Shown here: positions 1-12,162 of the stretch, piece after piece | Layout of the letters: every line of letters starts with the position of its first letter | How positions within the stretch are numbered: the stretch's first letter is position 1 | DNA from: Paraescarpia echinospica | Taxonomy: Eukaryota; Annelida; Polychaeta; Sabellida; Siboglinidae | Reading direction: 5' to 3' | DNA: 64,000 bases | NCBI GenBank assembly: GCA_020002185.1 | Contig: CM034531.1 | Location: 70,496,049-70,560,048, forward strand | Notes under the pieces: generated by a model | Seen by the model: only the letters and a program-made list of their open reading frames with translations | The model's database searches: none | Told to the model about the DNA's origin: nothing | Program-made: the position numbers and the translations under genes

Positions 1-73
1 ATAATATTCTCACTTCAGTACTGATGGTGGAGATCTTTGTTATATTAGTATCAAGAGTAGGACAAAAGCAAAT

Positions 74-300
74 GTAAGTTCTTATATAGCACAGTATTTC
101 GTCCTTGGACTGCTCAACGCACATAACACTTTACTCCCTGGCAGACCCGTGCAAACGAACACTATTGTTCAATCGAACACCATCTCGAATTCTCTTGGAA
201 GCATTAAGCCATTCTGCAAATAAGAGACTATTCGTACACAAATATCCACCACTGTCTATAGCCATGTACTCATTCACACAGCTGAGTGAACTGGATTGAG
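74..300 (+). repeat. Interspersed repeat family A, copy 1
   Basis: This is one of five related copies in the window (others near 7410-7588, 24290-24395, 26341-26530 and 36460-36549). Shared blocks are a start like GTAAGTTCTTATATAGC, then a block about CTTTAC...CCCTGGCAGACC, a block about CGAACACCATCTCGA, and GACTATTCGTACACAAAT near the end. No coding capacity, RNA polymerase III box or terminal inverted repeat is evident, so whether it is a SINE or a MITE is open. Confidence 0.7.
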
Positions 301-2457
301 TCCGATTCTCTGACAAATGCGCCACTGCGCTCTACAATATGTATCTATCAGCAGAATTCGGTCAATGTAGCCTCAATTCGTTGTTTTTGACATTTATTTT
401 AGTTACTCAAAACTGTTACAAATCATCATGTGTTAGGGTTAGCCTATTTTTATTTACTCATAATAAAGCTCTTGTAAATGCAAATCTAACGAATTGTCAC
501 TTGTTATTATGATATCACTGTTCAGTTGTCAAATATATATTATTTTCTCCACCCACCCTAATCTCGAGCTCACACAACATGCCACTGTACATAAGTAATT
601 ATAAAATTATAGATTCGTAGTTAACCGGAATATAGTACGTATATCAACCACGTGCTTATATCATATTCGTACTAACATCCTGTTGGTTTTGATCCGTGTA
701 CAGTCAACCAATATGTATTTTTAAGGAGCCAACTCTAATTGGGCAGTGTTGTTTCAAACTACCGATTTTGACAATTATTTTTTCCTAAAAAACTTTGCCA
801 GCTATCACGTTTTACGAAGATATATAGTGTTAATGAATCACTACATTCTAAGTGTATTATACCTTGTTGCAAAGGATGATGGTGGCATAGTTTTACATTT
901 TAATGGTTATGTCGTAATATGTTATTTCGTGACGTCACTATTCGGTTTAGCGAACATTTTGTTATACCAAGACAAAGAAATGGTAATGAGGAGTCCAACG
1001 AATGGTGCGCCTTTTCATTCTCCAGATAGGGTCTATTGTATTTCCCCTATCCGTTATTTTGGACAAACGCAACGTACACGGCTCATGTGCATTTTACTCA
1101 TATTACAAAAAACTGGCAGATATCTCGTGAAGAACTTTTTACCCTAGGTACCCAGATATGTGGGCTCCCTATTTATGAAAAAACAGGTTGCCCCCAGAGT
1201 TCTGGAACGAAAATCGTTTTCTAGGCACATTTATAGTAATGGGCGTCCGGTCTATTAGGCGTGTTTCTGCGATTGTTCCGAGTTACGTAATTCGTCCACT
1301 GATCGAGTCCGATTGCGAACGCCACCCAGTTAATAATGCGATCCTGAATAATCCATGCATTTTATAACAAAATAAGGGTATACCTCAAAATAATTGTACC
1401 GAAAGATTCGTACACAGAATGGTGACCTTTCCCATCAAAAAGTCCTAAGAAATCCTAGCCCGGGAACAACCCTAAAACTTACAAAAATAAAACGGCTGTC
1501 GTAACATGCGCCAGTCTGATCGGCGGACCGTTTATGTAGCTCGAAACATTCGCGTGAAAACACGTAACGTTGTGAACAATCGATTACCGTCCATCTAACG
1601 TTCGGTAGGTGGAAAACATCTTTTGTGAAAATGAGTATTTTATTATAATTGCTACACCCTGTTCCTTCACTATAGTTAGATTGCGTCATATAATTCTTAT
1701 ATCAAACTAAACTGAAAATAAGTACTCGTAGATTTTAACAAATGTCCAATTAATATCCTTAAATATCACTTTATAAGTTGACCCCGTTTGTAGCATTCAT
1801 TTTACAAAATAACTTTAAACAAATGATCTCCTCTTAATCACACTGTCTTTCATTTGACACAACTGTTGCACACAAACCGGTCCAAATTACCTCTCCTCCA
1901 TTAATCAAGCTGAACAAGCACAGCAACGCGGATTGCATAACAACTGTAGCCGTCAGGCAGTAGTCGGACATTGCACCTGGCTTGAAAGGTGATGTCGCAG
2001 GGTCTTCCTAACGTCAGCAGAACATTACACAAAAACAACATAATCTGTGTCGATGTTACTGCGCTTCTGCAACCTCACAACTGTAATAAATTATACTAAT
2101 AACGTGAGTGTCGAATGTTCTGTAACGGGAATATGTGCCAAAACAGGTCATACTAGTTGGAAACGGGGAGACGGGGAGAGAAACGTCGGCTTATCGTGGC
2201 TATCTGGATCCATTTACGGGCAGTAAGTGCAATCGGTTGATGGGTGCTGGGAACTGTCATTTGAACGCGTGGTAGTCGGAACGCGGTCCCGGATAAACAC
2301 AGTATTAATGTCTTATCGTTTCGCGTGCCAGCAGAAAAATATGTCTATTTTTCTTCAAAATATTGTGTGTGTGCCGAAAGATAGACACATTTTTCTGCCG
2401 AAAGAGCAATAGGATGCCTAATTCTTGGTTAATCGAGTTACTTTATACATATTATGT
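301..2457. other. Unassigned DNA
   Basis: I see no supportable gene or repeat here. The longest open frame (746-1147, 133 codons) has no recognisable motif, splice context or composition bias and is treated as chance. Confidence 0.4.
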
Positions 2458-2490
2458 GAGAGAGGGGGAGGGAGGGGGAGAGAGAGGGGG

Positions 2491-2533
<43 letters not shown>
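2458..2533. repeat. (GA)n purine-rich microsatellite
   Basis: A GAGAGG/GA tract runs directly into the assembly gap. The gap was probably caused by the simple repeat. Confidence 0.95.
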
Positions 2534-3533
2534 NNNNNNNNNNNNNNNNNNNNNNNNNNNNNNNNNNNNNNNNNNNNNNNNNNNNNNNNNNNNNNNNNNN
2601 NNNNNNNNNNNNNNNNNNNNNNNNNNNNNNNNNNNNNNNNNNNNNNNNNNNNNNNNNNNNNNNNNNNNNNNNNNNNNNNNNNNNNNNNNNNNNNNNNNNN
2701 NNNNNNNNNNNNNNNNNNNNNNNNNNNNNNNNNNNNNNNNNNNNNNNNNNNNNNNNNNNNNNNNNNNNNNNNNNNNNNNNNNNNNNNNNNNNNNNNNNNN
2801 NNNNNNNNNNNNNNNNNNNNNNNNNNNNNNNNNNNNNNNNNNNNNNNNNNNNNNNNNNNNNNNNNNNNNNNNNNNNNNNNNNNNNNNNNNNNNNNNNNNN
2901 NNNNNNNNNNNNNNNNNNNNNNNNNNNNNNNNNNNNNNNNNNNNNNNNNNNNNNNNNNNNNNNNNNNNNNNNNNNNNNNNNNNNNNNNNNNNNNNNNNNN
3001 NNNNNNNNNNNNNNNNNNNNNNNNNNNNNNNNNNNNNNNNNNNNNNNNNNNNNNNNNNNNNNNNNNNNNNNNNNNNNNNNNNNNNNNNNNNNNNNNNNNN
3101 NNNNNNNNNNNNNNNNNNNNNNNNNNNNNNNNNNNNNNNNNNNNNNNNNNNNNNNNNNNNNNNNNNNNNNNNNNNNNNNNNNNNNNNNNNNNNNNNNNNN
3201 NNNNNNNNNNNNNNNNNNNNNNNNNNNNNNNNNNNNNNNNNNNNNNNNNNNNNNNNNNNNNNNNNNNNNNNNNNNNNNNNNNNNNNNNNNNNNNNNNNNN
3301 NNNNNNNNNNNNNNNNNNNNNNNNNNNNNNNNNNNNNNNNNNNNNNNNNNNNNNNNNNNNNNNNNNNNNNNNNNNNNNNNNNNNNNNNNNNNNNNNNNNN
3401 NNNNNNNNNNNNNNNNNNNNNNNNNNNNNNNNNNNNNNNNNNNNNNNNNNNNNNNNNNNNNNNNNNNNNNNNNNNNNNNNNNNNNNNNNNNNNNNNNNNN
3501 NNNNNNNNNNNNNNNNNNNNNNNNNNNNNNNNN
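2534..3533. other. Assembly gap, 1,000 Ns
   Basis: Exactly 1,000 undetermined bases, so the true length is probably unknown. Open frames read across it are meaningless. Confidence 0.99.
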
Positions 3534-4300
3534 CCTCACTTCCTCAATAGGTATTACGCGAAAGTATATGCTGGAGGGTGATGGGGCGTACGCACCCCCC
3601 TCTCCCCCACAAACACACGTACATACACTAAGGCAAAAGAGTTCCGTTTGGGGGACGAAGTTCCGTTTGGTGGGAAGAAGTTGTGCTTGAATGAAAATTG
3701 TGACTAAAGTCAAAGACGTCTGACAGTATCCCTGCGACTTGGTCATTCTCCAAAAATAAATTGTCCAAAACTACCCCCTCACTCGACTCACATCTTCAAA
3801 ACCCACAAATTATTGGAGGGCTAAACCATCCACGCTCTCAAAATGGGGGCTCGACTACCCCAAGCCTCCATTGTGTCGCCTATGCAGTCTGTATGCTTGT
3901 ATGTATTCCTGTTATTGTTAGTCTCATCCATTCACTCTCACTCACTCTTCCATCTGTCACTGCATCTGCAGACCAAAATCCACACTTCCTTTGCTCTACC
4001 CCAAGAAATAGACAATGGCAAATATGTCTAAAAGTGACTGAAGTTCTCCGATATTAAATCGTTCTGCGGCGATCCGAACTGCTACGCGGATGGGTGCGTA
4101 TTGAATTATGGTCGCCCGTTCAACTTTAAACAGACACCCTGCCCCCTGTGTGTTTATGAGAGAATTGCACCGAGGATCCGGGGTCACCTCGTGGCAACTC
4201 ATGACCGCCTTCCTCGCCACGCGCCACTGCGTCTCACGGTGCTCGCAACGATTGGGTTACGTTTTGCGTGAAGCCACCCGTGACGAAATCTGGCACTGGT
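3534..4300. other. Unassigned DNA
   Basis: No recognisable gene. The right half becomes CpG-rich ahead of the candidate promoter at about 4304. Confidence 0.4.
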
Positions 4301-4303
4301 CGT

Positions 4304-4311
4304 CTATATAG
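4304..4311 (+). promoter_or_regulatory. Candidate TATA box
   Basis: CTATATAG lies in a CpG-rich stretch about 150 bp upstream of an ATG (4455) that is followed after five codons by a consensus 5' splice site. It would place a start site near 4335. The link to the SEC14-like gene is inference; no transcript evidence is available. Confidence 0.3.
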
Positions 4312-4454
4312 CAGCTCGATGTACAGGCACGCCGATACTCGTATCGCTACCGCGGGCAGCGTTATTACAATCGCAGCGTCGTCGTTTTTCTTGACGGAAC
4401 CTTGTGTGACCAAGCAGAGGCTACGTGCGACTCAAACGCCGGGACATCGGTCAG

Positions 4455-4469
4455 ATGAACAGTAACGGG
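4455..4469 (+). CDS. Candidate first coding exon of the SEC14-like gene (distal start)
   Basis: ATG plus four codons (MNSNG) end in phase 0 at a strong donor, GGG|GTAAGT. The secure exon at 19548 also begins in phase 0, so the join would be in frame. Support is the TATA-like box, the local CpG richness and the donor. Against it are a non-purine at -3 of the ATG and a 15-kb first intron. The alternative is the exon at 18886-18936. Confidence 0.35.
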
Positions 4470-5405
4470 GTAAGTGCACGATCGGATGGTGTGTGCGTGG
4501 GAATGACAGCGCCGTTATACGTATGACTGATGTGTGTATAGGAACAGCCAACTCGGCAGTTTCCGATCGTTTTGCCGTGCGACCCGTATTCGCCGGTCAG
4601 TTTTGTTTTTGGCACAATACCAAATACGCAGCCGTCGCCGGCAACGACGTAATAAATATGTTGATCATATTAATTACATCCACATGTATAGTGTTAGCGC
4701 TCTCGTTTGCATGGTCGCGTTAACGGTATTTTATTGCCAATGGACGTTTGCTGTGATTTAGGAACCGTTTAAATCGCCGGCAATTGCTGTACAACAAATT
4801 TGTGCACAACAGCGATATTTAAAGCAGACCGCCCGCTAGGCCCCTAGATCAACACACGCGCGTGACCAAAGGTGCTGGCTGAACAGAGTGCAGCAGGGGT
4901 TGGAGAACGCGACGTCGGGAGGTCGGGGGGGGGGGTAAATTTTGAATTAAACATACATTACAATTGGTTCTGCACGCAGCACCGACAAGGACTACACCGG
5001 GACTGTGAAGCTAACGTATTCCACGGCCTGCAGTATATGGCCCTTTTCCAGTATACCCACTGCACAAATTACAATAGATCTGACCTTCGTGACTAACGTC
5101 TAATTGGTGGCATCCGGTGTTCTGATCAATGGTGACATTGACCATTGGTTAAAGCAACCCTGGATAGAGCGACGTTCCGCTGACCAGGTGTGCAGCACAT
5201 TGACCTCCCAATCACTGTATGTCGGCCTCTATACAACGGCGTACGCCGTTTATTACCAACCCAGCTGAAAGCTTGGGCAGAAGAGAGTTGGTCAGATGAC
5301 ATTTGGTCACACAGTACAAATCATAACATTTCTTTACATGTCTGACATTTGGGCAACATACGCACGAAACGACGCACGAAACGACACGTGTTGGTCGCAC
5401 GCACT
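4470..5405. other. Unassigned, partly CpG-rich DNA
   Basis: CpG-rich to about 4930, with a poly-G run near 4926-4936. No gene is recognised. It would be intron 1 if the 4455 start is used. Confidence 0.4.
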
Positions 5406-5429
5406 TACACACACACACAAACACACGCA

Positions 5430-5475
<46 letters not shown>
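5406..5475. repeat. (CA)n/(CACG)n microsatellite
   Basis: Alternating CA with a block of GCAC tetramers. Confidence 0.9.
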
Positions 5476-6491
<1,016 letters not shown>

Positions 6492-7400
6492 CTATCTTCT
6501 AAATAGGAACATTAGTTATATAAGAAAGCAACGAGCTCGTTGGCCCTGAAAAAAGCCGCTACATCTAACTGGTATTTTGTTGGAGTACCGAGCTACACGA
6601 CCGACGTGGGGCATTAGCTAATCGTCTAACCTTACGTTCGCAAATAGCAGGGATAAAAAGCTAACAGTAGCCTAGGAACGCGGATAGAGAGATTCCATGG
6701 TTCAGAAAACTATGGGATGTTCTCGTTAGCGCACGAACGCTAAGCAGTTATTTTCTGAAAGGTTGACAACTCGACGACTTGGGTGACAGCTGGTGATGAT
6801 TTGTTCTTTTGTATGATACTTGGCTATGCATTTGGGGAGTCTTAATGTAAACGCTATGCCTTGTTGGACAACGTTTTCATTGTCAAAGACCTAGATTTAG
6901 AGAAAATTGCAAAAAAGACAAGTTAATCGAGTTAATAAAGACCACCCAACGTAGTAATGAATCCACATGGCTTCGTTGGCGACAGACGTTTCCGCGCTGC
7001 CCTGGGAATGTGTTTTTATTGCGCAACGGTTGTCATGCGTTGTGTGTGAAATTTGTGAAGGTGACACGTCACCTTATTCACTTTAACATTAGTGAACACG
7101 ACAACCCGTAATTTCAACATAGTTCGTTGATCTGAAATCACATCGACATACATTTGATCATGCAGCGACTGTATTGTTGGATGAGGAACCAGTGAATATT
7201 CCCTCACGCCACTAAAAACATAATTTGTTTTTGCTATGACAACCTGAATTACTCGATTGCTCTTACCGTCAACTAGTATAGAGGCGATGTTCCACCTCAG
7301 CCATATTGATCTATTAGACTTGAACATCGCCATATTGTTCTATTAGACTTGAACATCGCCATATTGTTCTATTAGTCTATCAGACTGGACGCTTCCAAGA
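6492..7400. other. Unassigned DNA with a short tandem duplication
   Basis: No gene recognised. A 33-bp unit containing TTGAACATCGCCATATTG is tandemly repeated near 7317-7371. Confidence 0.4.
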
Positions 7401-7409
7401 GAAGTTGGT

Positions 7410-7588
7410 TTGGCGTTAGAATGGTGGGTATTTGTGTACGAATAGTCTTCGCGCATTAATTGCAGCGTGGCTGAATGATTACCAGGGAAGTCGATATGGT
7501 GTTCGATTGAACAGGTCTGCCAGGGTGTAAAGTGTAAAGCGATTTAAGCTGTCCTAATGACTGAATACTGCGCTATATAAGAACTTAC
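7410..7588 (-). repeat. Interspersed repeat family A, copy 2
   Basis: Reverse-oriented copy. Read on the minus strand it starts GTAAGTTCTTATATAGCGC at 7588 and ends near the block TATTTGTGTACGAATAGTC on the + strand. Nearly complete. Confidence 0.7.
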
Positions 7589-7915
7589 CCTTTTTATATT
7601 ATATATTTTATATAAGAACACAAACCCTTGCATATGTAGAGTTGGAGTGTTGTTTTCTAACCAGACAATACCCGCATACTTGATATGTTGGTTCCTTTAT
7701 TTCTAAATATACTCCAAGACGTCATTTCGCTGACGATAAATCATAAAATAAGTCGTCATACTTGTTCTGATGTCATAGCTAATTTAACGACACCAAGTGC
7801 TGGTGACGATAACATCCTGGCTTAAGTATCCGATGACGCGTGTAACGAATGGTGCTGTTTACTGCGGTCACAAACACAACGAGAAAATGTTACCGACGCT
7901 GCATTTAACAGGCCT

Positions 7916-8646
7916 TCAAAGGACTTTATAAGCTACATTGTTAGTCAACGTGATTTTCCCGATATCGCTATGAATGCGTTCCGATTTGCTGATTTCAGTA
8001 AGCACGCGCTCATGCCGTGTGGACGTATCGTTGCCGATTTTTATAGAGTAATTATAGTTGCGTAACGCTTGTTTCTGTTCTGCGAGAGTCCCGTGGTTAG
8101 GCAAAGGCCTCAGCATTTCGTTTCCAAATCGCCTGTCTTGCGCTATCCTCTGCCAGATGGTGCCCTTCCAGTACTCGTCTAGTTCTTCTCTCCACCTTCT
8201 CGCCGGTCTTCCTCTAGATCGTTTCCCTTCGTAAGGTATCCAGGTTGTAATCCGCGGTGTCCATCGGATATCGCTTAGTCTGCTATTGTGCCCCTCCAGG
8301 TCCATTTCCATCTTCTGATTTGATATATCACGCCTATGACATTGGTCTTCTCTCTTACCCATATGTTTGTTTTTCTCTCGCGATATGTGATGTTTAACAT
8401 ACTTCTTTCCATCTTTGTTTGTGCGGCTGCTAGCTTGCTCTTTGCCTGGATGGTGAGTGCCCATGTTTCCGCGCCGTATGTCATCGCTGGAAGTACGCAT
8501 GAGTTGTAGACTTGTCTCTTCAAGCAAGTTTCATAGTTACCCTTGATGATGTCGCGGTGTTTGGCGAATGCTGTCCAGCCGACGGTGATTCTCCTTTGAA
8601 TCTCCTTGTCTTGTTTGTTGTCTCTGACACTGTGTCGCTGTCCCAA
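7916..8646 (-). pseudogene. RTE ORF carboxyl-terminal part
   Basis: Two overlapping minus-strand frames (8646-8275 and 8527-7916) encode the conserved RTE tail: R-R-I-x-V-G-W-x-A-F near the start, TYGAETWAL in the middle, then WTPRITTWIP and GRPARRWREEL. They are one ancestral frame split by a frameshift near 8300-8350. The element 3' end is probably near 8040; codons beyond it read into flanking DNA. Confidence 0.75.
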
Positions 8647-8717
8647 TTAGACGATTTCAACGTCCTCTATCTGCGTCGTGTTGATATAATAATATATTGA
8701 TGTGTCATTTTCTAGCA

Positions 8718-9236
8718 TCACTTTGTCTTCGAAATATTCATCTTCAGACCTTGTTTTTCACTTTCATCAGCTACATCCTGCAGCATTTTTTTTAGTTCGT
8801 GCAGTGTAGTAGCGCATATGAGTTTGTCGTCAGCGAAGTGAATATGACTGAGATATTCTCTTTCAGGAGTTCGATGTACATGTCTTCTATCCCCTGTTCT
8901 TGAAAGGAGGTCAGACCACGAGAGCAAGCTTCTGAATCCTGCTTGCTCTCGTGGTTGGTTTTCCTCGAGTGTCTTCTCTAGCATATTAGTTAGTATCTTT
9001 GTGAGTAATTTGTAGATGTTTGATAACAGCCATATTTGTCTGTAGTTCTTTAAGTCTTTCGTATTACCCTTTTTGAAGATTATCACCATCTTTGCGTTCT
9101 TCCATGCGATGAGCATTCGTCTTTCTGATAAGCATGTAGTATACAACTTACCCGGTGTCTTTGAGATGGTATATTCTCCTGCTTTTAATGTTTTAATGTT
9201 TACATGGTCGTTGCCTAATGTCTTCCCATTCTTCAT
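8718..9236 (-). pseudogene. RTE reverse transcriptase fragment with internal deletion
   Basis: This frame holds the RT amino end, up to QAGFR, and then jumps to the region just before the catalytic FADD motif. The usual stretch carrying RT motifs 3 and 4 (the first catalytic Asp) is missing, so polymerase activity is excluded. The FADD box ends in Lys rather than the usual hydrophobic residue. A 15-bp inverted repeat sits at the junction (see findings). Confidence 0.75.
8914..8956. repeat. Hairpin, 15-bp perfect arms, at RTE deletion junction
   Basis: The arms at 8915-8929 and 8941-8955 (ACCACGAGAGCAAGC and its complement) surround an 11-nt loop. One arm is the native RTE coding sequence for QPREQ/A; the other is its inverted copy. 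Confidence 0.9.
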
Positions 9237-9934
9237 ATCTCTTAGTGCTGCTTCTATCGTCCATGGAGTTATCTCTGGTATATCTTTCGGGTCGGTGTGA
9301 ATTATGGTACTATGTTCACTGTCTTATAGCTCTGTGTAGAATTCCTCTATTCGTTCCATGATCTTGTATTTCCCTACCTTGTGCTTGTCTAGAAGTATAA
9401 TCAGTCTGTCTCGGCCCTGTGCCTGTGTTCTTCTGGCTTTCTTCAGGTTCTTTGATGCCATAATCTTTTTTCGTATTATCTCGTGTTTGTATTTCCTGAT
9501 GTCCTCCTTCGTTTTCTTTTGTTGATGGTCTTCCATATTTCTACGTACTATATTTGTTTTTATGGTCGCCGTTATCCACCATTTCGCGTTGTACCTTCAT
9601 TAGTGCTCGTGTCGATGACGATATTCTCGTCACTTTGGCTACACTTGATTGCTTTGGCTACACTTGTCGCACATAGTTGGATCATCTCAGTGATGTTTTC
9701 GCTCATGGTGTCGATGTCGTCTAGTTCTTATGGTGTCTCGAATCGATTTCGCAGTTCGAGTTGGAATTCGATCTTTCTTATTCCTATTTGTATGGTATCT
9801 AGCCTTGGTATTCTCTTGTTTATCAACTTCTTCCTTTCAGCCTTGATGTCCAGTTTGATGTTGCTCATTACCATTCTGGGTCACTTCCGATGGTGATGTC
9901 AATGACCATGTCTGACCTGTTTGTCGGGATGTAA

Positions 9935-10249
9935 TCAATTTCGTTCTTCGTTTGTTTCTCCATTTGGGCTTTTCCACGTCCATCTCCTCTTCCCTGCTTT
10001 CTTCTGGAACATCGTATTCAAGATTTTGTACATTTTTGATATTGCCCATTCTACCAAGGTGTCGCCTCTTTCGTTTCTCACACCTAGGCCAAATTTGCCT
10101 GTTGCCGTTTCCGAAATGTTTGTTCGTTTCCCTACTTGCGCATTAAAGTCTCCCATCACTATCGTGTAGTGGGTTGGCTTTTCTAAAGTCTCATCCACGT
10201 CGTTGTAGAAGTTGTTTGTCTTCTTCTGAGTATAATATTGTTGGTGCAT
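9935..10249 (-). pseudogene. RTE endonuclease domain fragment
   Basis: Endonuclease/exonuclease/phosphatase-fold segment with the GDFNAQVG catalytic block followed by a GNERG/NERGDTLVEWA-like stretch, as in RTE endonucleases. It is separated from the amino end (10540-10580) by a frameshift. Confidence 0.75.
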
Positions 10250-10900
10250 ATACTTGTACTATCTTCAGTTTGTAGCGCTTTCTTATGTATAGGACAACTT
10301 CTGTTACTCTGGGGCTGATGCTGTTAACCCTCAGTATATTGTCTTTCCATTTCTTGTTTTTGAGAAAGCCTACTCCTGCTTGTCTGTTGTTCGCCGTGGA
10401 ATGGTATAGTAGGTGGCCGCTTTGTAAGGTAGTGAAGCATTCCTCTCTTCTTCAGACTTCTCCGATCCCGATCATATCCCATACCAACCTGGTTTCCCTA
10501 AATTCTTCCTCCAGTTCTTGTATCTGTTCATCTCTTAGTAGTGTTCTTACGTTGTATGTTGCTATCTTCAGGCTTCTTATCTTGTCTCGGCGGCTCTTCT
10601 TGACCAAGAGATTTTTAGCACCCCCTGCACGTAGCCCTAGAAGACCCGAACCGCCTCCTTGGTCATAGACTCTATCGATGGTGTTGAGGACTGGGGGCCT
10701 TGGCTTCATTGTACTTTGCATGCTGGTGTTGTTGGCCTTCCCTTCCCTTCCACGCTGGCCGGTGCGGGTTGGAAGGGGGGCGACGCAGTATGAACGAAAT
10801 TGTCCCAAATTTCGATACGGCGGCCGAACCAGTACAGAAACAATCGCCAGGCCGGCGATGGTTCGTTGGCTATACGGGTACAGTTGGTGTGAATACAAAT

Positions 10901-11655
10901 GTTATAAAAACGCGCGAGTTTACAGTACAAGTCAAATATCCATGTTGCATCAGGCGTTGGCCGGGTGACATTTATTGTACGACAGCAACATAAATCACAG
11001 AGTCGGGTCACAGCCGGGTCTCTCGTGGCGTCGCCATTTAAAAAAAGTGATTTGCGTCGCCCACCACAATTACGTAACAAAACCACTAGAAACAACAATG
11101 CATGTTATTGACATATTATTATAAGCTGTATGTGTGTTAAATAAACGCCGTGCTTAGATTATAAGCAGCTTGTTTAAATAAGCTTGAAAAAACGAAACTT
11201 TGATCTGGTCGGGGACGAACTGAAGGTCAAGGTTGATATACTTCGCAAAGAGGTTGTGGCTGAATCTGTAAATCAAAACAATCAAATATTCTTTATTAAT
11301 GACAGCGGGAAATCATAAATGTTACTGTAACTCGCAAATAATGTTACTGTAACTCGCAAATAATGTTCCTCGGACACACAACGCCTGTCTGCGTACAGTT
11401 TATCCTGTACTGTTCTGAAAGTTAACCAACCAACTCTATGCTTCTCCTGATAACTCCGAGTAGGGCTACTTGTGTTTTATTTGTGGATTGGGCACATCCT
11501 GCCGATGGTCGTTAAATATCGCATGTAGGCATCTATAGGAAAACCCAGCTAAACAATATTCTGGATACAGCATATCATCAGTGGATCATATGTGTAATTA
11601 AACACAACCAGAAACTGTAGTGGAAGAAATATATTTGATTTTACTAGACGTTTAA
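10901..11655. other. Unassigned DNA upstream of the RTE element
   Basis: May include RTE 5' untranslated sequence at the left. A short tandem duplication (ATGTTACTGTAACTCGCAAATA) lies near 11319-11363. No gene recognised. Confidence 0.35.
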
Positions 11656-11659
11656 GCTA

Positions 11660-12162
11660 AAGCAAATCAAGCTCACTCTATCGAAGCCTGGTTGTGGGCA
11701 ACGCCTTACATAAAAGCCGTCACACTAAGCTAAACATCTTTATGACCACGGTTGAACCGATCATCGTGCATGGCTGTGAATCTTGGATACGAGAAAACAC
11801 TTGATGGCTCTTACACACGATCACTATGTAACATCTTCGATGTGTCCTGACGCGATCACTTCACCAACCAGGAATTGTACGGGAATTTGCCACGAGTCTG
11901 CACCATGCTGAGGCAACGTCACCTACGACCGGTAGGGCATGTGATGCGCCACAATGACATTGCTAACCGAGTTCTCTTTGGAAACCGGAGAGCCTTCTGA
12001 GAAGAGATCGCCCGAACATAACCCTGAAAGACACCAATCAGAGGGACACTGGCCCAAGTATCACTTGTCTGGCTGCCACAATGTCTGAAAACAGTGGAAA
12101 CAACTCATCGTGTGACCGCGTTGAGTGGATGACATAAGTGAGTAAGTGAGTAAGCGAGTAAG
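11660..12162 (+). mobile_element. 5'-truncated RTE-type LINE, 3' end
   Basis: Plus-strand frames, shifted several times, encode the carboxyl end of an RTE reverse transcriptase: TTVEPIIVHGCESW near 11750, FTNQELYGNLP and VGHVMRHND near 11880-11960. The copy ends in a GAGTAAGT/TAAG-type tandem tail (12140-12162), the usual RTE 3' signature. It belongs to a different subfamily from the minus-strand copy at 8.0-10.9 kb. Confidence 0.7.

Larger units (their letters stand above)
8040..10900 (-). mobile_element. Degenerate RTE-type non-LTR retrotransposon
   Basis: Read on the minus strand, the order is: an apurinic-like endonuclease start with ATYNVRTL (about 10580-10540); an endonuclease segment with GDFNAQVG and a downstream W-x-W-x-SPNG-like stretch (10249-9935); a linker (9536-9324); the reverse transcriptase start with KNGKTLGNDH and IIFKKGNTKDLKNYR (9236 on); a partial palm motif, FADDK (about 8840); and the RTE-type carboxyl end with TYGAETWAL and GRPARRW (8646-8060). 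Several frameshifts and an internal deletion near 8930 make it inactive. It resembles the endonuclease/RT family often annotated as craniofacial development protein 2-like. The exact ends are estimates. Confidence 0.85.

Noticed and set aside
746..1147. 133-codon open frame
   Set aside because: No motif, no coding-like composition, no splice signals tied to another exon.
2363..3746. Open frames of about 400 codons on both strands
   Set aside because: They read through 1,000 Ns; only short GA-repeat and low-information ends are real sequence.
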